From contig JAJFFF010000033.1 of assembly GCA_021776785.1 (NCBI GenBank), forward strand, positions 186,001 through 250,000: a DNA stretch of 64,000 nt, written 5' to 3'. Source of the stretch: Planctomycetota bacterium (GTDB lineage: Bacteria > Planctomycetota > PLA2). The notes under the pieces were generated by a model. The model made no database searches. It worked only from the letters and a program-made list of their open reading frames with translations, and was not told the origin of the DNA. Position 1 is the first letter of the stretch. Each line of letters begins with the position of its first letter. Made by a program: the position numbers and the translations under genes. Below, one piece after another: positions 39,310-47,408 of this stretch.

Positions 39310-40869
39310 TTACCAAGTGGTGCGCAGCTCAAAGTCGATCGAAGTCGCTTCGGAAAAATCGCCGGTCACGTGCGCAAGGCCGGCGGCGACCGACCACTGC
39401 GATCGAAAGCGATACTCCACGCGGAGCCGAACGTCCGTGACGTCTCCACCGGCGCCGTCGATCGTGCGAAACCCGACGCTCGGCAGGACAGTCCACCGCC
39501 CGAACGGAATGTATGCGTGGAGCAGACCGCCCACTCCCTCGACATCGGATCCGCCTAGGTTGTAGACCGTGAGCGTAGCGGAACCGGCGTCGAACGACCG
39601 CGTAAGGGAAGCGCGCCAACGGAGGGGATCGTCCGCCTGAGGCCCATCCAGCGCTGCGAGTTCGACATCGAGATGGAGTCCGGGCGACAAGTCGAACGCG
39701 CCGCCGACAAACCCGCGCCAGAAGCCGTCGTCAAAAAACTCGGGCGCGGTACTTCCGAGTGCGGTTCTCTCGGCTCGGTTATCCAAGCGTTCGTTGTGAT
39801 CAATCCCCAACCGCAGCCGAGATCGAGGTGAGAGCACCCAACGTACGATCGCATCCATGCGCGTGAGCCGGATCGCGTCGTTCCGAACGATGGAAGCGCC
39901 GACGTCGAAGTCGATTTCGAACGATGTGCGTGCATGCAGCGCTCCCGATGTCGTTGCCATCTCGCCCAGCAGGGCGACGCGATCCACGTCGGATTTAAAC
40001 AGCCGACTCAGGAGACCGATGGTCCCCGTGGTGTCCTGCCCGAACGTCACGTATCCAAACGCGGTGGGGTGATCGACGGACGGCGCGAGATCCTCGCGAG
40101 CGGGCTGGAATCCCAGACCGCCGCCAAACCGAAGCTCCTCAGCACCCGTTTCGTAGATCGCCCCATCCAACCGACCCACAGCCGACAATGCTCGCCCGAC
40201 AACGCGACCGACATCCAGCAGGCCGGACTCGCCCACGTGCATCCGCAAGGCGAGTTCGTACACGTGCAGCTCGGCCCCGTCGAGCGTCCCCCCGTCGAAG
40301 GCGTCGCCGCCGCGCACGCGCAAGTTCCCGTTCCATCGCAACGCCCATCGGCGGCCCGCCAACCGCGTGACCGCACCGGACGACGAGAGCATCGTCATGT
40401 GAAAGTCAGCGGCTGCTTGGTCCGCAAGCTGCATGAGATGACGAACGGTCGCCGTGCCGTGCACCACGTTGCGCCTCTGTTTTGCTTTCGCCGCGTGGCG
40501 CTGTCGCTCCAACAGCGGGACGAACTTCTCGCTCTCTTCGCTCCGTTTCGCGCCACGGTCGGCTTCCGCCGCGCGACGTTCCACGCGAAACTCGACGCGG
40601 TCCCCGACGGCAAGCGCCACCCCCGTCACACGTCGAATGCGCGCCGACGTGCGCGTGACGGCCGTGATCTCGACGTGCGCTACCTGGGATCCGTTGCGCC
40701 GCACGATGCCCGACAACGCTTGCGTCAGACCAACATCGCTGCCAGCATCGACGAACGCGCCTTCCGCCGTGATGTACGTCACGGAAACCGTACGTAGCTC
40801 CTCTTCGGCGCCTGCCAAGCACGCGAACAGGAGGAGGATCGGGACTAGTCTCTTCCGGTGGGATGACAT
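39310..40869 (-). CDS. Outer-membrane beta-barrel protein of the multiheme cytochrome cluster
   Basis: 519 residues from ATG 40869, overlapping the 13-heme cytochrome gene by 25 bases. The signal peptide is LVPILLLFACLAGA. A small beta domain (TVSVTYITAEGAFVDAGSDV to about residue 100) precedes alternating amphipathic strands (ALRWNGNLRVRGGDAF, RSRLRLGIDHNERLD). The last strand is FELRTTW, with a C-terminal aromatic residue as in outer-membrane barrels. By position it could be the barrel of a porin-cytochrome conduit, analogous to MtrB, although sequence similarity to MtrB is not claimed. Confidence 0.65.
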   Translation of the reverse strand: MSSHRKRLVPILLLFACLAGAEEELRTVSVTYITAEGAFVDAGSDVGLTQALSGIVRRNGSQVAHVEITAVTRTSARIRRVTGVALAVGDRVEFRVERRAAEADRGAKRSEESEKFVPLLERQRHAAKAKQRRNVVHGTATVRHLMQLADQAAADFHMTMLSSSGAVTRLAGRRWALRWNGNLRVRGGDAFDGGTLDGAELHVYELALRMHVGESGLLDVGRVVGRALSAVGRLDGAIYETGAEELRFGGGLGFQPAREDLAPSVDHPTAFGYVTFGQDTTGTIGLLSRLFKSDVDRVALLGEMATTSGALHARTSFEIDFDVGASIVRNDAIRLTRMDAIVRWVLSPRSRLRLGIDHNERLDNRAERTALGSTAPEFFDDGFWRGFVGGAFDLSPGLHLDVELAALDGPQADDPLRWRASLTRSFDAGSATLTVYNLGGSDVEGVGGLLHAYIPFGRWTVLPSVGFRTIDGAGGDVTDVRLRVEYRFRSQWSVAAGLAHVTGDFSEATSIDFELRTTW

Positions 40870-41888
40870 TGATAGCAAGCCGCGGAGGCGTAGGTGTAGC
40901 CGCGAACGTCGTCGTGTTCGTCGTCCGTTTCGGAGCGTCGATGTTCGTGACAGTTGATGCAAGAGAACGTGCGCGTGTCGCCTCCGATGTGGCACTGCGC
41001 ACAGTCAAGGTTGTGGTTCCCGACCAGCGGGAATCGATGGTTGAACACGGCGCCTTCCCAAGTCGTTGTGTTGTGACATTGCTCGCACTGCTGCGGGAAG
41101 TTCGAACTCACGTGGTTGGGCGCGCCGTTGTAGTCGTCGCGGTGGCACGAGATACAGGCGCGCGAGATTGGTCCGATCGTGGGCCCATGGCATTGGGAGC
41201 AATCCTGGATCGCGTGCCCCCCCGACAACGGAAAGAAATCGTGCCGGAAGGAGGCCCCGGCCCAGGCAGTGGGATAGTGGCAGCGGTTGCAACTAGCAAG
41301 CCAGTTGTTTGCAACGTGGTCGATCGCCGTCGCCGCGACCGCGTCTTCGCGGTGGCACGCCGCGCACTCGACCGGCGCGCGACTGTAGTCGCCGGTCGAC
41401 GCCCGCTCGTGGCACCGAGCGCACGCCACACTCGCGTGCGATCCAACCAACGGAAATCGCGAACGCGCGTGCTCGGCGATCAGTCCCTGCGGCCGCCACG
41501 TTGATTCGTTGTGGCATTGCGTGCAGGTCTTTCCGAGTTGCGCTTCATGTGGATCCGTGTGGCATCCGGCGCAACCGCGCGCCGTGAATGTCTTCACGGG
41601 ACCAAAGTCGTTGTGACACCGCAGACAGGCCGCTTTCTTGTGCGCGGCCCGCAGAGGAAACGCCGTCTCTTGGGCGTGATCGAACGAGAAGTTTGTCTTC
41701 AGTTGCTCCCAGCTCTCCGACACATGGCAAATGCTGCAGTCAGCGGGAAACGTCTCGTGCGGAACGAGTGGTCCGTACTCGTGGTCCCACCCGTTTCGAG
41801 CGGACCGGTAGCTCTGTGGCCCGGCACATGTGACCGCCAGCGACAAAAGCGTCAGCAAGACAACGACGCAGGCTTTACTTGAAGTCAT
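40845..41888 (-). CDS. 13-heme c-type cytochrome
   Basis: 347 residues from ATG 41888. An N-terminal signal (VVVLLTLLSLAVTC) could be a lipoprotein-like sequence with Cys near 21, though the residue before Cys is Thr. I count 13 CxxCH motifs (from CSICH near 40 to CYQCH close to the end), about one per 27 residues, with many additional His for distal ligands. Such spacing indicates a chain of closely packed hemes for long-range electron transfer in the periplasm or outside the cell. The start overlaps the 23-heme gene by 14 bases; the end overlaps the barrel gene. Confidence 0.92.
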   Translation of the reverse strand: MTSSKACVVVLLTLLSLAVTCAGPQSYRSARNGWDHEYGPLVPHETFPADCSICHVSESWEQLKTNFSFDHAQETAFPLRAAHKKAACLRCHNDFGPVKTFTARGCAGCHTDPHEAQLGKTCTQCHNESTWRPQGLIAEHARSRFPLVGSHASVACARCHERASTGDYSRAPVECAACHREDAVAATAIDHVANNWLASCNRCHYPTAWAGASFRHDFFPLSGGHAIQDCSQCHGPTIGPISRACISCHRDDYNGAPNHVSSNFPQQCEQCHNTTTWEGAVFNHRFPLVGNHNLDCAQCHIGGDTRTFSCINCHEHRRSETDDEHDDVRGYTYASAACYQCHPTGRD

Positions 41889-43674
41889 GGCAATCTCCGC
41901 AATGGCGGCCCAGAGGGCGGTACTGCACAACGGCGCGACCGTCGCGTTGGCGAACGCTCGGATGACACTCGTCGCACGAGACGTCCTTGTGCTGCTCGTC
42001 CAAGGGAAATCGAGTCTGTTTGTGATCGAACTTGGGGATCTGAAACGACGCGCCGGCGGCATGGCATGCGTCGCACCGTGCCGCGCGCTCTCCGCGTTTG
42101 AACTGCCCGCGGTGCACATCGGCGTGACAGTCGGCACAACGCGTCGGCGTGTTTCGATACTGCGTCACCCCGCCTGTGGTCTCGTGACAACGGCCGCAGG
42201 CCGCTTTCGCGTGGGCGCCTTCCAGGACGTAGTTCGCAGCGGCCCTGTGATCGAACGGCCGCATACGAAACGCGGCGGCATCATTGGCGTGGCATGTCGT
42301 GCAGTCGCCTTGGGTCAACTCCCGCCGGAACTGGCCGCCGTGCGGTGTCTTGTGGCAGCTCTTGCAGGCTTGGTCAAACCCCGTGAACCGTCGCGCGCCG
42401 AGCAACTTGTCTTCAATATGACACGTGCGACACGAGACGGCTTGATGCGCACCGGTCAGCGCAAACTTGCGGTGGTTTTTAAGGTCGTACCGCGCCGGCA
42501 AGAACGCGGTCTCGCTGTGGCACTCGTCGCACGTTCGCCCCGCAAACTGATTCTTGTGAGGATCTTCGTGGCACGTGGCGCACACACGCGACGTACCGAC
42601 AAAACGGGTCGCTCCAAGTGTCGCATCCGCGCGGTGACACTGATCGCACGCGACCTGCCTGTGCCTTCCGCGCAACGCGAAGCCGCCGTGATTCTTGGAC
42701 GTGATCTGGGACGGCGCAAATTGATGGCTGTCGTGGCAGGCGGTGCACGCGCGGTTGCCGAACTGGTCTTGGTGCGGATCCGCGTGACACACGTGGCACG
42801 CTTCAGCGGACCGCGCCGGCTTGCGAAAGCGCTTCCAGTACGAGTCACCGCGATGGCAACTCTCGCACGCGGCGCCATCGTGCGGATTTTGGAGCAAGAA
42901 TCCGCTGCGCGCGTGCTCGGTCGGGCCAAACGATCGCGCCGCATCGTTCCACGGAATCGCATCGGATGTGTGGCACGTGGCGCAGTCTTGACCGAACGGC
43001 GTCTGATGCGGATCCTCGTGGCAGTCGGCGCAACCCGTGCCCAAAACGACGTCGAAGTTGTCCTTTCCATGACATTGGTCGCAAGCGACACCGCGATGAC
43101 CCTGGGCCAAAGAGAGGTGAGGCGTGTGGTCGAAACGCTTCGCGGGCACGAACTCGATTTGATCGTGGCACTGCGTGCACTCTTCAAATCGCTCTTCGCC
43201 GTGGATGTTTTCGTGACACGCCGTGCACGTTTGCTCAAGGCCAAGATAGGTCCCCTGCTTCTTGTGGCAGGCGTCACACGCCTGGTCTTGGTGCGCGGCC
43301 GTCAAATGAAACGTCACGTGGGCATGCTTAAAGTCTCGCCCGCTGTCGTCCCACGCGAATGTCAAAGAGTCGAACGCGCGGCCGTGATGATCCGCGTGAC
43401 ACACCGCGCATTCCATCGAGCCCTGCTTGGCCAGATAACCGTGATACCCCGCGTTCTCCTGCAGTTGGCCGGCGATTTCGGTGTGGCAATCTAGGCAACC
43501 CGCCGTGAGTCCTCTCTCGGTATGGCAAACCGCGCAACCCATCAGCCGCTCGCTGTTTTCGATGGCGGCATGAGAGCTCGTCAGAGGTCCCGGCTCGGGT
43601 TCTTCTACGAACAAAACGACCGCCAAACCCAAGATGGCGATCGTTCCGACGAGCAGCGGACCGACTCCCGTCAT
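41875..43674 (-). CDS. 23-heme membrane-anchored c-type cytochrome
   Basis: 599 residues from ATG 43674 (ATGA overlap with the cytochrome b gene). One N-terminal membrane helix (VGPLLVGTIAILGLAVVLF) anchors it and no cleavage site is obvious. I count 23 CxxCH motifs, among them CAVCH, CLDCH, CDACH, CTACH, CADCH, CATCH and the terminal CGDCH, with recurring CxxCHxDPH pairs (EDPH, ADPH, KTPH). No other domain is present. Inferred to be the periplasm-spanning electron wire between the membrane cytochrome b/FAD reductase and the 13-heme protein. Confidence 0.92.
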   Translation of the reverse strand: MTGVGPLLVGTIAILGLAVVLFVEEPEPGPLTSSHAAIENSERLMGCAVCHTERGLTAGCLDCHTEIAGQLQENAGYHGYLAKQGSMECAVCHADHHGRAFDSLTFAWDDSGRDFKHAHVTFHLTAAHQDQACDACHKKQGTYLGLEQTCTACHENIHGEERFEECTQCHDQIEFVPAKRFDHTPHLSLAQGHRGVACDQCHGKDNFDVVLGTGCADCHEDPHQTPFGQDCATCHTSDAIPWNDAARSFGPTEHARSGFLLQNPHDGAACESCHRGDSYWKRFRKPARSAEACHVCHADPHQDQFGNRACTACHDSHQFAPSQITSKNHGGFALRGRHRQVACDQCHRADATLGATRFVGTSRVCATCHEDPHKNQFAGRTCDECHSETAFLPARYDLKNHRKFALTGAHQAVSCRTCHIEDKLLGARRFTGFDQACKSCHKTPHGGQFRRELTQGDCTTCHANDAAAFRMRPFDHRAAANYVLEGAHAKAACGRCHETTGGVTQYRNTPTRCADCHADVHRGQFKRGERAARCDACHAAGASFQIPKFDHKQTRFPLDEQHKDVSCDECHPSVRQRDGRAVVQYRPLGRHCGDCHDFK

Positions 43675-44525
43675 CGAAGCACCCACAAGTCCCCGAATCG
43701 ATATGCGATGACGACGTGAAACACGACGAGGATCAACATCAGGATCGCAAGCCAACGGTGGAAAAATCGCCACGAACGCATGAGGCCGCGCAGTTCGCGA
43801 TAGCGCGCGAGGCGGTTTTGGTCGCGGCAGTGGCGGCGCGCCAAGGGGAGTAGCCCGATCGCCGAGTGATGTAGATCCGACCGTGTTCGGACCGCACGAC
43901 GTAGGCTGGCATACGCCTCGCGCGCCGATCGATCGCCTACGGCGAGCCCGACAATTTGACGAAGCACGCCGCGGCTCGGGTCGCCGGCATCCGGCGTACG
44001 CAACAGCGCTGCATCGAAACCGGCGGCGCGTAGCTGGGCCCGCTGCTCACCCAGCTGCCGCGCTAGCTCCTCACGTTCCAAGACGCGCCCGCTCAGTGCG
44101 CGCGGGATGTGGGCATAGATGTACCGCCCGACCACGCCGCTGACCACGACAACCGCCAACCCGCCACTCGCGAGAAGACCGAGCGCGCTGCGCGGCAACA
44201 TCGCCGAATGGACGGTGACCAGGGCCGCGCCGCTGACCCCCGCAAAGATGTGGAACGCCATCCACACCCGCAACGGCCCCAACCGAACGCCGTGGAGGCG
44301 TTTGCGGATGAGATACAGCAAGCTCCCCAGAAAAAATGCCGTGCCGCCGATGCCCGCGACAAGCCCGTACCGACCGGAGGACCGCAAAAGCGCGTGCTGC
44401 GCATGCCGCGGTCGAAGCTCGGTCGGCAGCCGGTAATAGTCCCAGCCACCATAGATCGCCCAGGCGCTCGCGCTGCATACAACCAGCCCGCTCCAAAAAA
44501 AGAACCACGGAATCGCACGGTTCAC
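43671..44525 (-). CDS. Membrane cytochrome b-like protein
   Basis: 284 residues; GTG 44525 overlaps the stop of the FAD-reductase gene (GTGA). Membrane segments lie near residues 5-23 (IPWFFFWSGLVVCSASAWAI), 52-72, 86-108, 115-135 and 253-272. Histidines inside helices (FHIFAG, VHSAML, FFHRW, FHVVIAY) are candidate heme b axial ligands. A soluble helical insert of about 100 residues separates the last two helices. It probably passes electrons from the cytoplasmic or membrane ferredoxin/FAD protein to the periplasmic multiheme cytochromes. Confidence 0.7.
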   Translation of the reverse strand: MNRAIPWFFFWSGLVVCSASAWAIYGGWDYYRLPTELRPRHAQHALLRSSGRYGLVAGIGGTAFFLGSLLYLIRKRLHGVRLGPLRVWMAFHIFAGVSGAALVTVHSAMLPRSALGLLASGGLAVVVVSGVVGRYIYAHIPRALSGRVLEREELARQLGEQRAQLRAAGFDAALLRTPDAGDPSRGVLRQIVGLAVGDRSAREAYASLRRAVRTRSDLHHSAIGLLPLARRHCRDQNRLARYRELRGLMRSWRFFHRWLAILMLILVVFHVVIAYRFGDLWVLR

Positions 44526-45829
44526 GCGACCGCCTCGTTCCACATCCGTACGCCGATTTTTTTCAGGAGCGGATACGGCGGTTCGCCGCCGGCGAAGACG
44601 AACACAAAATCGTTCGCGAGCGGCACGGTAGTCCCTTCGGCCGTCGCCAAAACCACGGTCTTCCGTGCAATCCCTTCGATCGACGAGGAGAAGTAGAGTT
44701 GAATGCGCCCCTCGTCCGCGTACCGGCGAATGCGCTCTTCGTTTCTCGACTTCAACCGAAAAAAGTCAGCCTTTCGGTAAGACAGGGTCACGCGGTTGCC
44801 TGGTTGATCGGCCAAACCGGTCGCCGCCTCGATCGCGCTATCGCCGCCGCCCACGACAAGAAGATCGAGATCCCTGTACGTAGCCGCGTCGACGAGTCGA
44901 TAGAGAACCTTCTCATGTTCCTCGCCGGGGACGCCAAGTCGGCGCGGTGTCCCGCGGCGCCCCATCGCCAGCACGACGAAGCGGGTTCGGATTGGCCCCC
45001 CACTGGTCTGCGACACAAAAGCATCGCCGTCGCGATTAGTTTCGAGAAACTTCGTATGCGTGCGGATCGAAACACCGTGCTCGGATGCGACGTTGCTCCA
45101 GAGCTCAATCAAGTCTTCTTTGCGATACTCCGTTCGCTTCATCATCCCGTGGAGTGGGAGCGCGACGGGCTGGGTCATGACGAGCTTGCGCCGCGGATAT
45201 TTCCGCACCGTCCCGCCGATGTCGTCTTGGTCAATCATGACGTAGGAAAGGCCGCGCTCGATCGCGCGCAACGACGCGGCGATCCCGCTCGGGCCGGCGC
45301 CGACGATCAAGACATCTGGGACGTCTTCGACCTTGGACGACGACTGGACACGCTCGGCGATGGCGTCGATGGCGTCGCTGCCCTGCGTTACCGCATTCCG
45401 GATAAGGGCCAGGCCGCCTAGCTCGCCGGCGATGAACACGCCCGGCACGCTGCTCTCCAGCGCATCGGTGAGACGTGGCAGATCGGATCGACCCACAACA
45501 TCTCCGAGGCCGACTGTGATCGCACCCAACGGACACACGGCGGCGCACCGTCCATGTCCGATACAGCGCGAAGCGTTGATGACGTGCGCTATGCCATGGA
45601 CCAAGCCCAGCACGCCGTCTTCGGGACACGCCCGGATACACGTTGAACAACCCGCGCACAGCTGCGGGTCGATCTGTGGGTACTGCGCGATCGGACGATC
45701 CGCGCCGCGATCCTTCGCGTCTTGGAGTTGCGCCCGAACCTTCGCCTCGTGGCGACGGTCAATGCGCCGCTGCCAGACCGCGAGAACGGCCAATAGCGCT
45801 GCGAGAAAAACAATCGACCCATACACCAT
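44522..45829 (-). CDS. Membrane-anchored ferredoxin-FAD/NAD(P) oxidoreductase
   Basis: 435 residues from ATG 45829. An N-terminal helix (SIVFLAALLAVLAVW) is followed by a 4Fe-4S ferredoxin domain. The first cluster motif is complete (C58, C61, C64, C68), but the second reads CIGHGRCAAVC, with His92 where the second Cys is expected. A thioredoxin-reductase-like fold follows, with FAD motif VGAGPSG (176-182) and nucleotide motif VVGGGDSAIEA near 310. There is no CxxC redox disulfide. Likely transfers electrons between NAD(P)H and the Fe-S centre at the membrane. It starts about 60 bases after apbE ends and overlaps the cytochrome b gene. Confidence 0.82.
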   Translation of the reverse strand: MVYGSIVFLAALLAVLAVWQRRIDRRHEAKVRAQLQDAKDRGADRPIAQYPQIDPQLCAGCSTCIRACPEDGVLGLVHGIAHVINASRCIGHGRCAAVCPLGAITVGLGDVVGRSDLPRLTDALESSVPGVFIAGELGGLALIRNAVTQGSDAIDAIAERVQSSSKVEDVPDVLIVGAGPSGIAASLRAIERGLSYVMIDQDDIGGTVRKYPRRKLVMTQPVALPLHGMMKRTEYRKEDLIELWSNVASEHGVSIRTHTKFLETNRDGDAFVSQTSGGPIRTRFVVLAMGRRGTPRRLGVPGEEHEKVLYRLVDAATYRDLDLLVVGGGDSAIEAATGLADQPGNRVTLSYRKADFFRLKSRNEERIRRYADEGRIQLYFSSSIEGIARKTVVLATAEGTTVPLANDFVFVFAGGEPPYPLLKKIGVRMWNEAVA

Positions 45830-45888
45830 CTCTGAAGAGAGAGGAGGTCGCCTGTCCTACCCGGATACAAAGAATTTGTCGAAAGGTC

Positions 45889-46932
45889 TCAATCCGAAGA
45901 TTTGTCGGAGGACTGTAGTCCTCTTGAAACATGAACGGCGCCATCCAACCCGACGAGGAGCGCTTCGATCCCAGCAAGTGTGTTCACGAGCGCCAAACCG
46001 CGCTCCGGTTTGAGGACACAGAGTGCTGTCGCCAGACCGTCGCAAAATGCCGCCGAAGGCCCCACCACCGTCGCCGCCATGCAGCCTCGCGATGGATAGC
46101 CCGTCCGCGGATCCAGGATGTGGTGATAGCGACGACCCTCGTGCTCAAAAAACCGTTCGTAATCACCGGATGTGACGACGCACGTGTTCGACACGGGAAT
46201 CACGGCGAGTACGCGGTCCTTGTCACGCGGATGTTTGATCGCAATCTTCCAAAGCTCGCCGCCCTTGCGACCGAGCGCCTTCAAATCACCGCCCGCGTTT
46301 ACAAAAGCATGCTGCACGCCATGCTCTTGCAAGACCGCCATCGCACGATCCACGCCGTAGCCCTTGGCATGGCCTCCGAGTCCGATGCGAAAGCCCTTGG
46401 GCAACGAGATGGCCGAACGCTCCACATCCACTTCGATGCGTCGGTAGTCGACCACCGCCAACCGGCTCTGAATCGTGGCCGCATCCGGCACACGCGGCGG
46501 GCGCGCCTTGAAGTCCCACAGCTTGCCGACTCCCGCGAACGAGATGTCGAACGCACCGCCGGTCAGCTCGCCCAATCGCACGCTCTCAGCCACCAACGCC
46601 GCGAGTTCGGGCGGAACGCTTCGCGCTCCCATTCCCGCGGCGTCGTTGAGACGCGTGAGCGGCGACGCGCGCCAGCTCGTCATCATGTCTTCGACGCGGC
46701 GAATTTCGACAATCGCCGCATCGATGGCGGCGTCGAGCTTGGCGGCGTCGTGACCGAACACTTTGATGTCGAGCTCGGTCCCCATCACGCCTAGGGAGCG
46801 CTCGCGCAACACCATGTGGTGCGCCGCGTCGGCGGGCTCACGCGGCGGCGATGTGCTCTCGTTGGCCGCGGGCCGCGCGCACGCGGCACCGCACACGATC
46901 AGGCAAAAGGCAAGGCGAGCGGCGCTCCTCAT
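45889..46932 (-). CDS. apbE: FAD:protein FMN transferase (ApbE family)
   Basis: 347 residues; ATG 46932 overlaps the stop of the thioredoxin-like gene (ATGA). An export signal with a cysteine (CLIVCGAAC) suggests a lipoprotein. Family motifs are visible: GGHAKGYGVDRAM, NAGGDLKALG, and HILDPRTGYPS followed by FCDGLATAL for FAD and Mg binding. ApbE attaches FMN to Ser/Thr of extracytoplasmic targets. No NqrC-type FMN-binding domain is present in the window; the SGAS sequence in the neighbouring DUF3570 protein is a possible but unproven target. The C-terminal codons include a 16-base palindrome (45908-45923). Confidence 0.92.
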   Translation of the reverse strand: MRSAARLAFCLIVCGAACARPAANESTSPPREPADAAHHMVLRERSLGVMGTELDIKVFGHDAAKLDAAIDAAIVEIRRVEDMMTSWRASPLTRLNDAAGMGARSVPPELAALVAESVRLGELTGGAFDISFAGVGKLWDFKARPPRVPDAATIQSRLAVVDYRRIEVDVERSAISLPKGFRIGLGGHAKGYGVDRAMAVLQEHGVQHAFVNAGGDLKALGRKGGELWKIAIKHPRDKDRVLAVIPVSNTCVVTSGDYERFFEHEGRRYHHILDPRTGYPSRGCMAATVVGPSAAFCDGLATALCVLKPERGLALVNTLAGIEALLVGLDGAVHVSRGLQSSDKSSD

Positions 46933-47399
46933 CGCCACGTCTTGGGCGGACGGCTGCCGTGGTGCGCGATCGTTTTGTCCGGTGCGATCACGATGATCGT
47001 CGGAGTTCCGCGCACATGAAAGCGATGCGTCAGATCCAGATCGCGATCGCGAATCTGCGGATAGGGCATGCGCGTGCGTTTGGCAACGGCGCGCACCTTG
47101 TCGTCATCGACGCGTTCGTCCGGACCGGAGATCACACCGAAAAACGACACGGATTCTTTGTTTTGCTGCGCGGCCTGCGCCAACACGGGCGCTTCTGCGA
47201 TACAGCTTTGTCACCAGCTTTGCCAAAACACGAGCGCGACCGAGCGACCGCTGTTGAGAGTCGCCGCCAAGTCGTGGTCGCGCCCGTCCATGTCGGTCAC
47301 GCGCCACGACGCGCCAATCGGAGCCGTGTTCGCAGCCGGTGTCGTGGCGCTCGAAGAAGCACACGCGCCGACCAAGAGCGCGAAAAAAACAAAACGCAA
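46929..47399 (-). CDS. Thioredoxin-fold lipoprotein with in-frame UGA (candidate selenoprotein, UxxC)
   Basis: 156 residues counting the UGA as residue 63. The TTG start is supported by AGGAG six bases upstream, overlapping the previous stop. The signal FFALLVGAC has a lipobox with Cys13. After the extracytoplasmic linker the thioredoxin core reads VALVFWQSW-UGA-QSCIAEAPVL, so the UGA at 47211-47213 replaces the first Cys of the W-CxxC motif; the second is Cys66. The fold continues in the same frame to TPTIIVIAPDKTI with its cis-Pro. A SECIS-like hairpin follows the UGA. The gene sits in a DUF4266-DUF3570-thioredoxin-ApbE cluster. A Cys-to-stop mutation is the alternative reading. Confidence 0.8.
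47177..47192 (-). promoter_or_regulatory. Candidate bacterial SECIS hairpin
   Basis: In the mRNA, GCGCC and GGCGC form a 5-bp all-GC stem around loop CGUGUU. The loop starts 24 nt after the UGA (23 nt between), and G is its second base. The published bacterial SECIS model asks for an apical loop 16-37 nt downstream with a G among the first two loop bases. A lower GCUG/CAGC pairing can extend it. The stem is short and G+C-rich DNA makes such hairpins easily, so it is supportive but not decisive. Confidence 0.55.
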
Positions 47400-47408
47400 G
47401 GCAAACTC

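Noticed and set aside
41830..43494. Long plus-strand open frame (554 codons) opposite the multiheme cytochrome genes
   Set aside because: It is the antisense shadow of the CxxCH repeats; the minus-strand frame has unmistakable heme motifs and operon overlaps.
45908..45923. Palindrome GAGGACTGTAGTCCTC as an operator
   Set aside because: It lies inside the last codons of apbE with no promoter element adjacent; more likely a chance or transcript-end hairpin.
47211..47213. In-frame UGA in the thioredoxin gene as a simple nonsense mutation
   Set aside because: Cannot be excluded, but its exact placement at the CxxC Cys, intact flanking sequence and the downstream hairpin favour selenocysteine.
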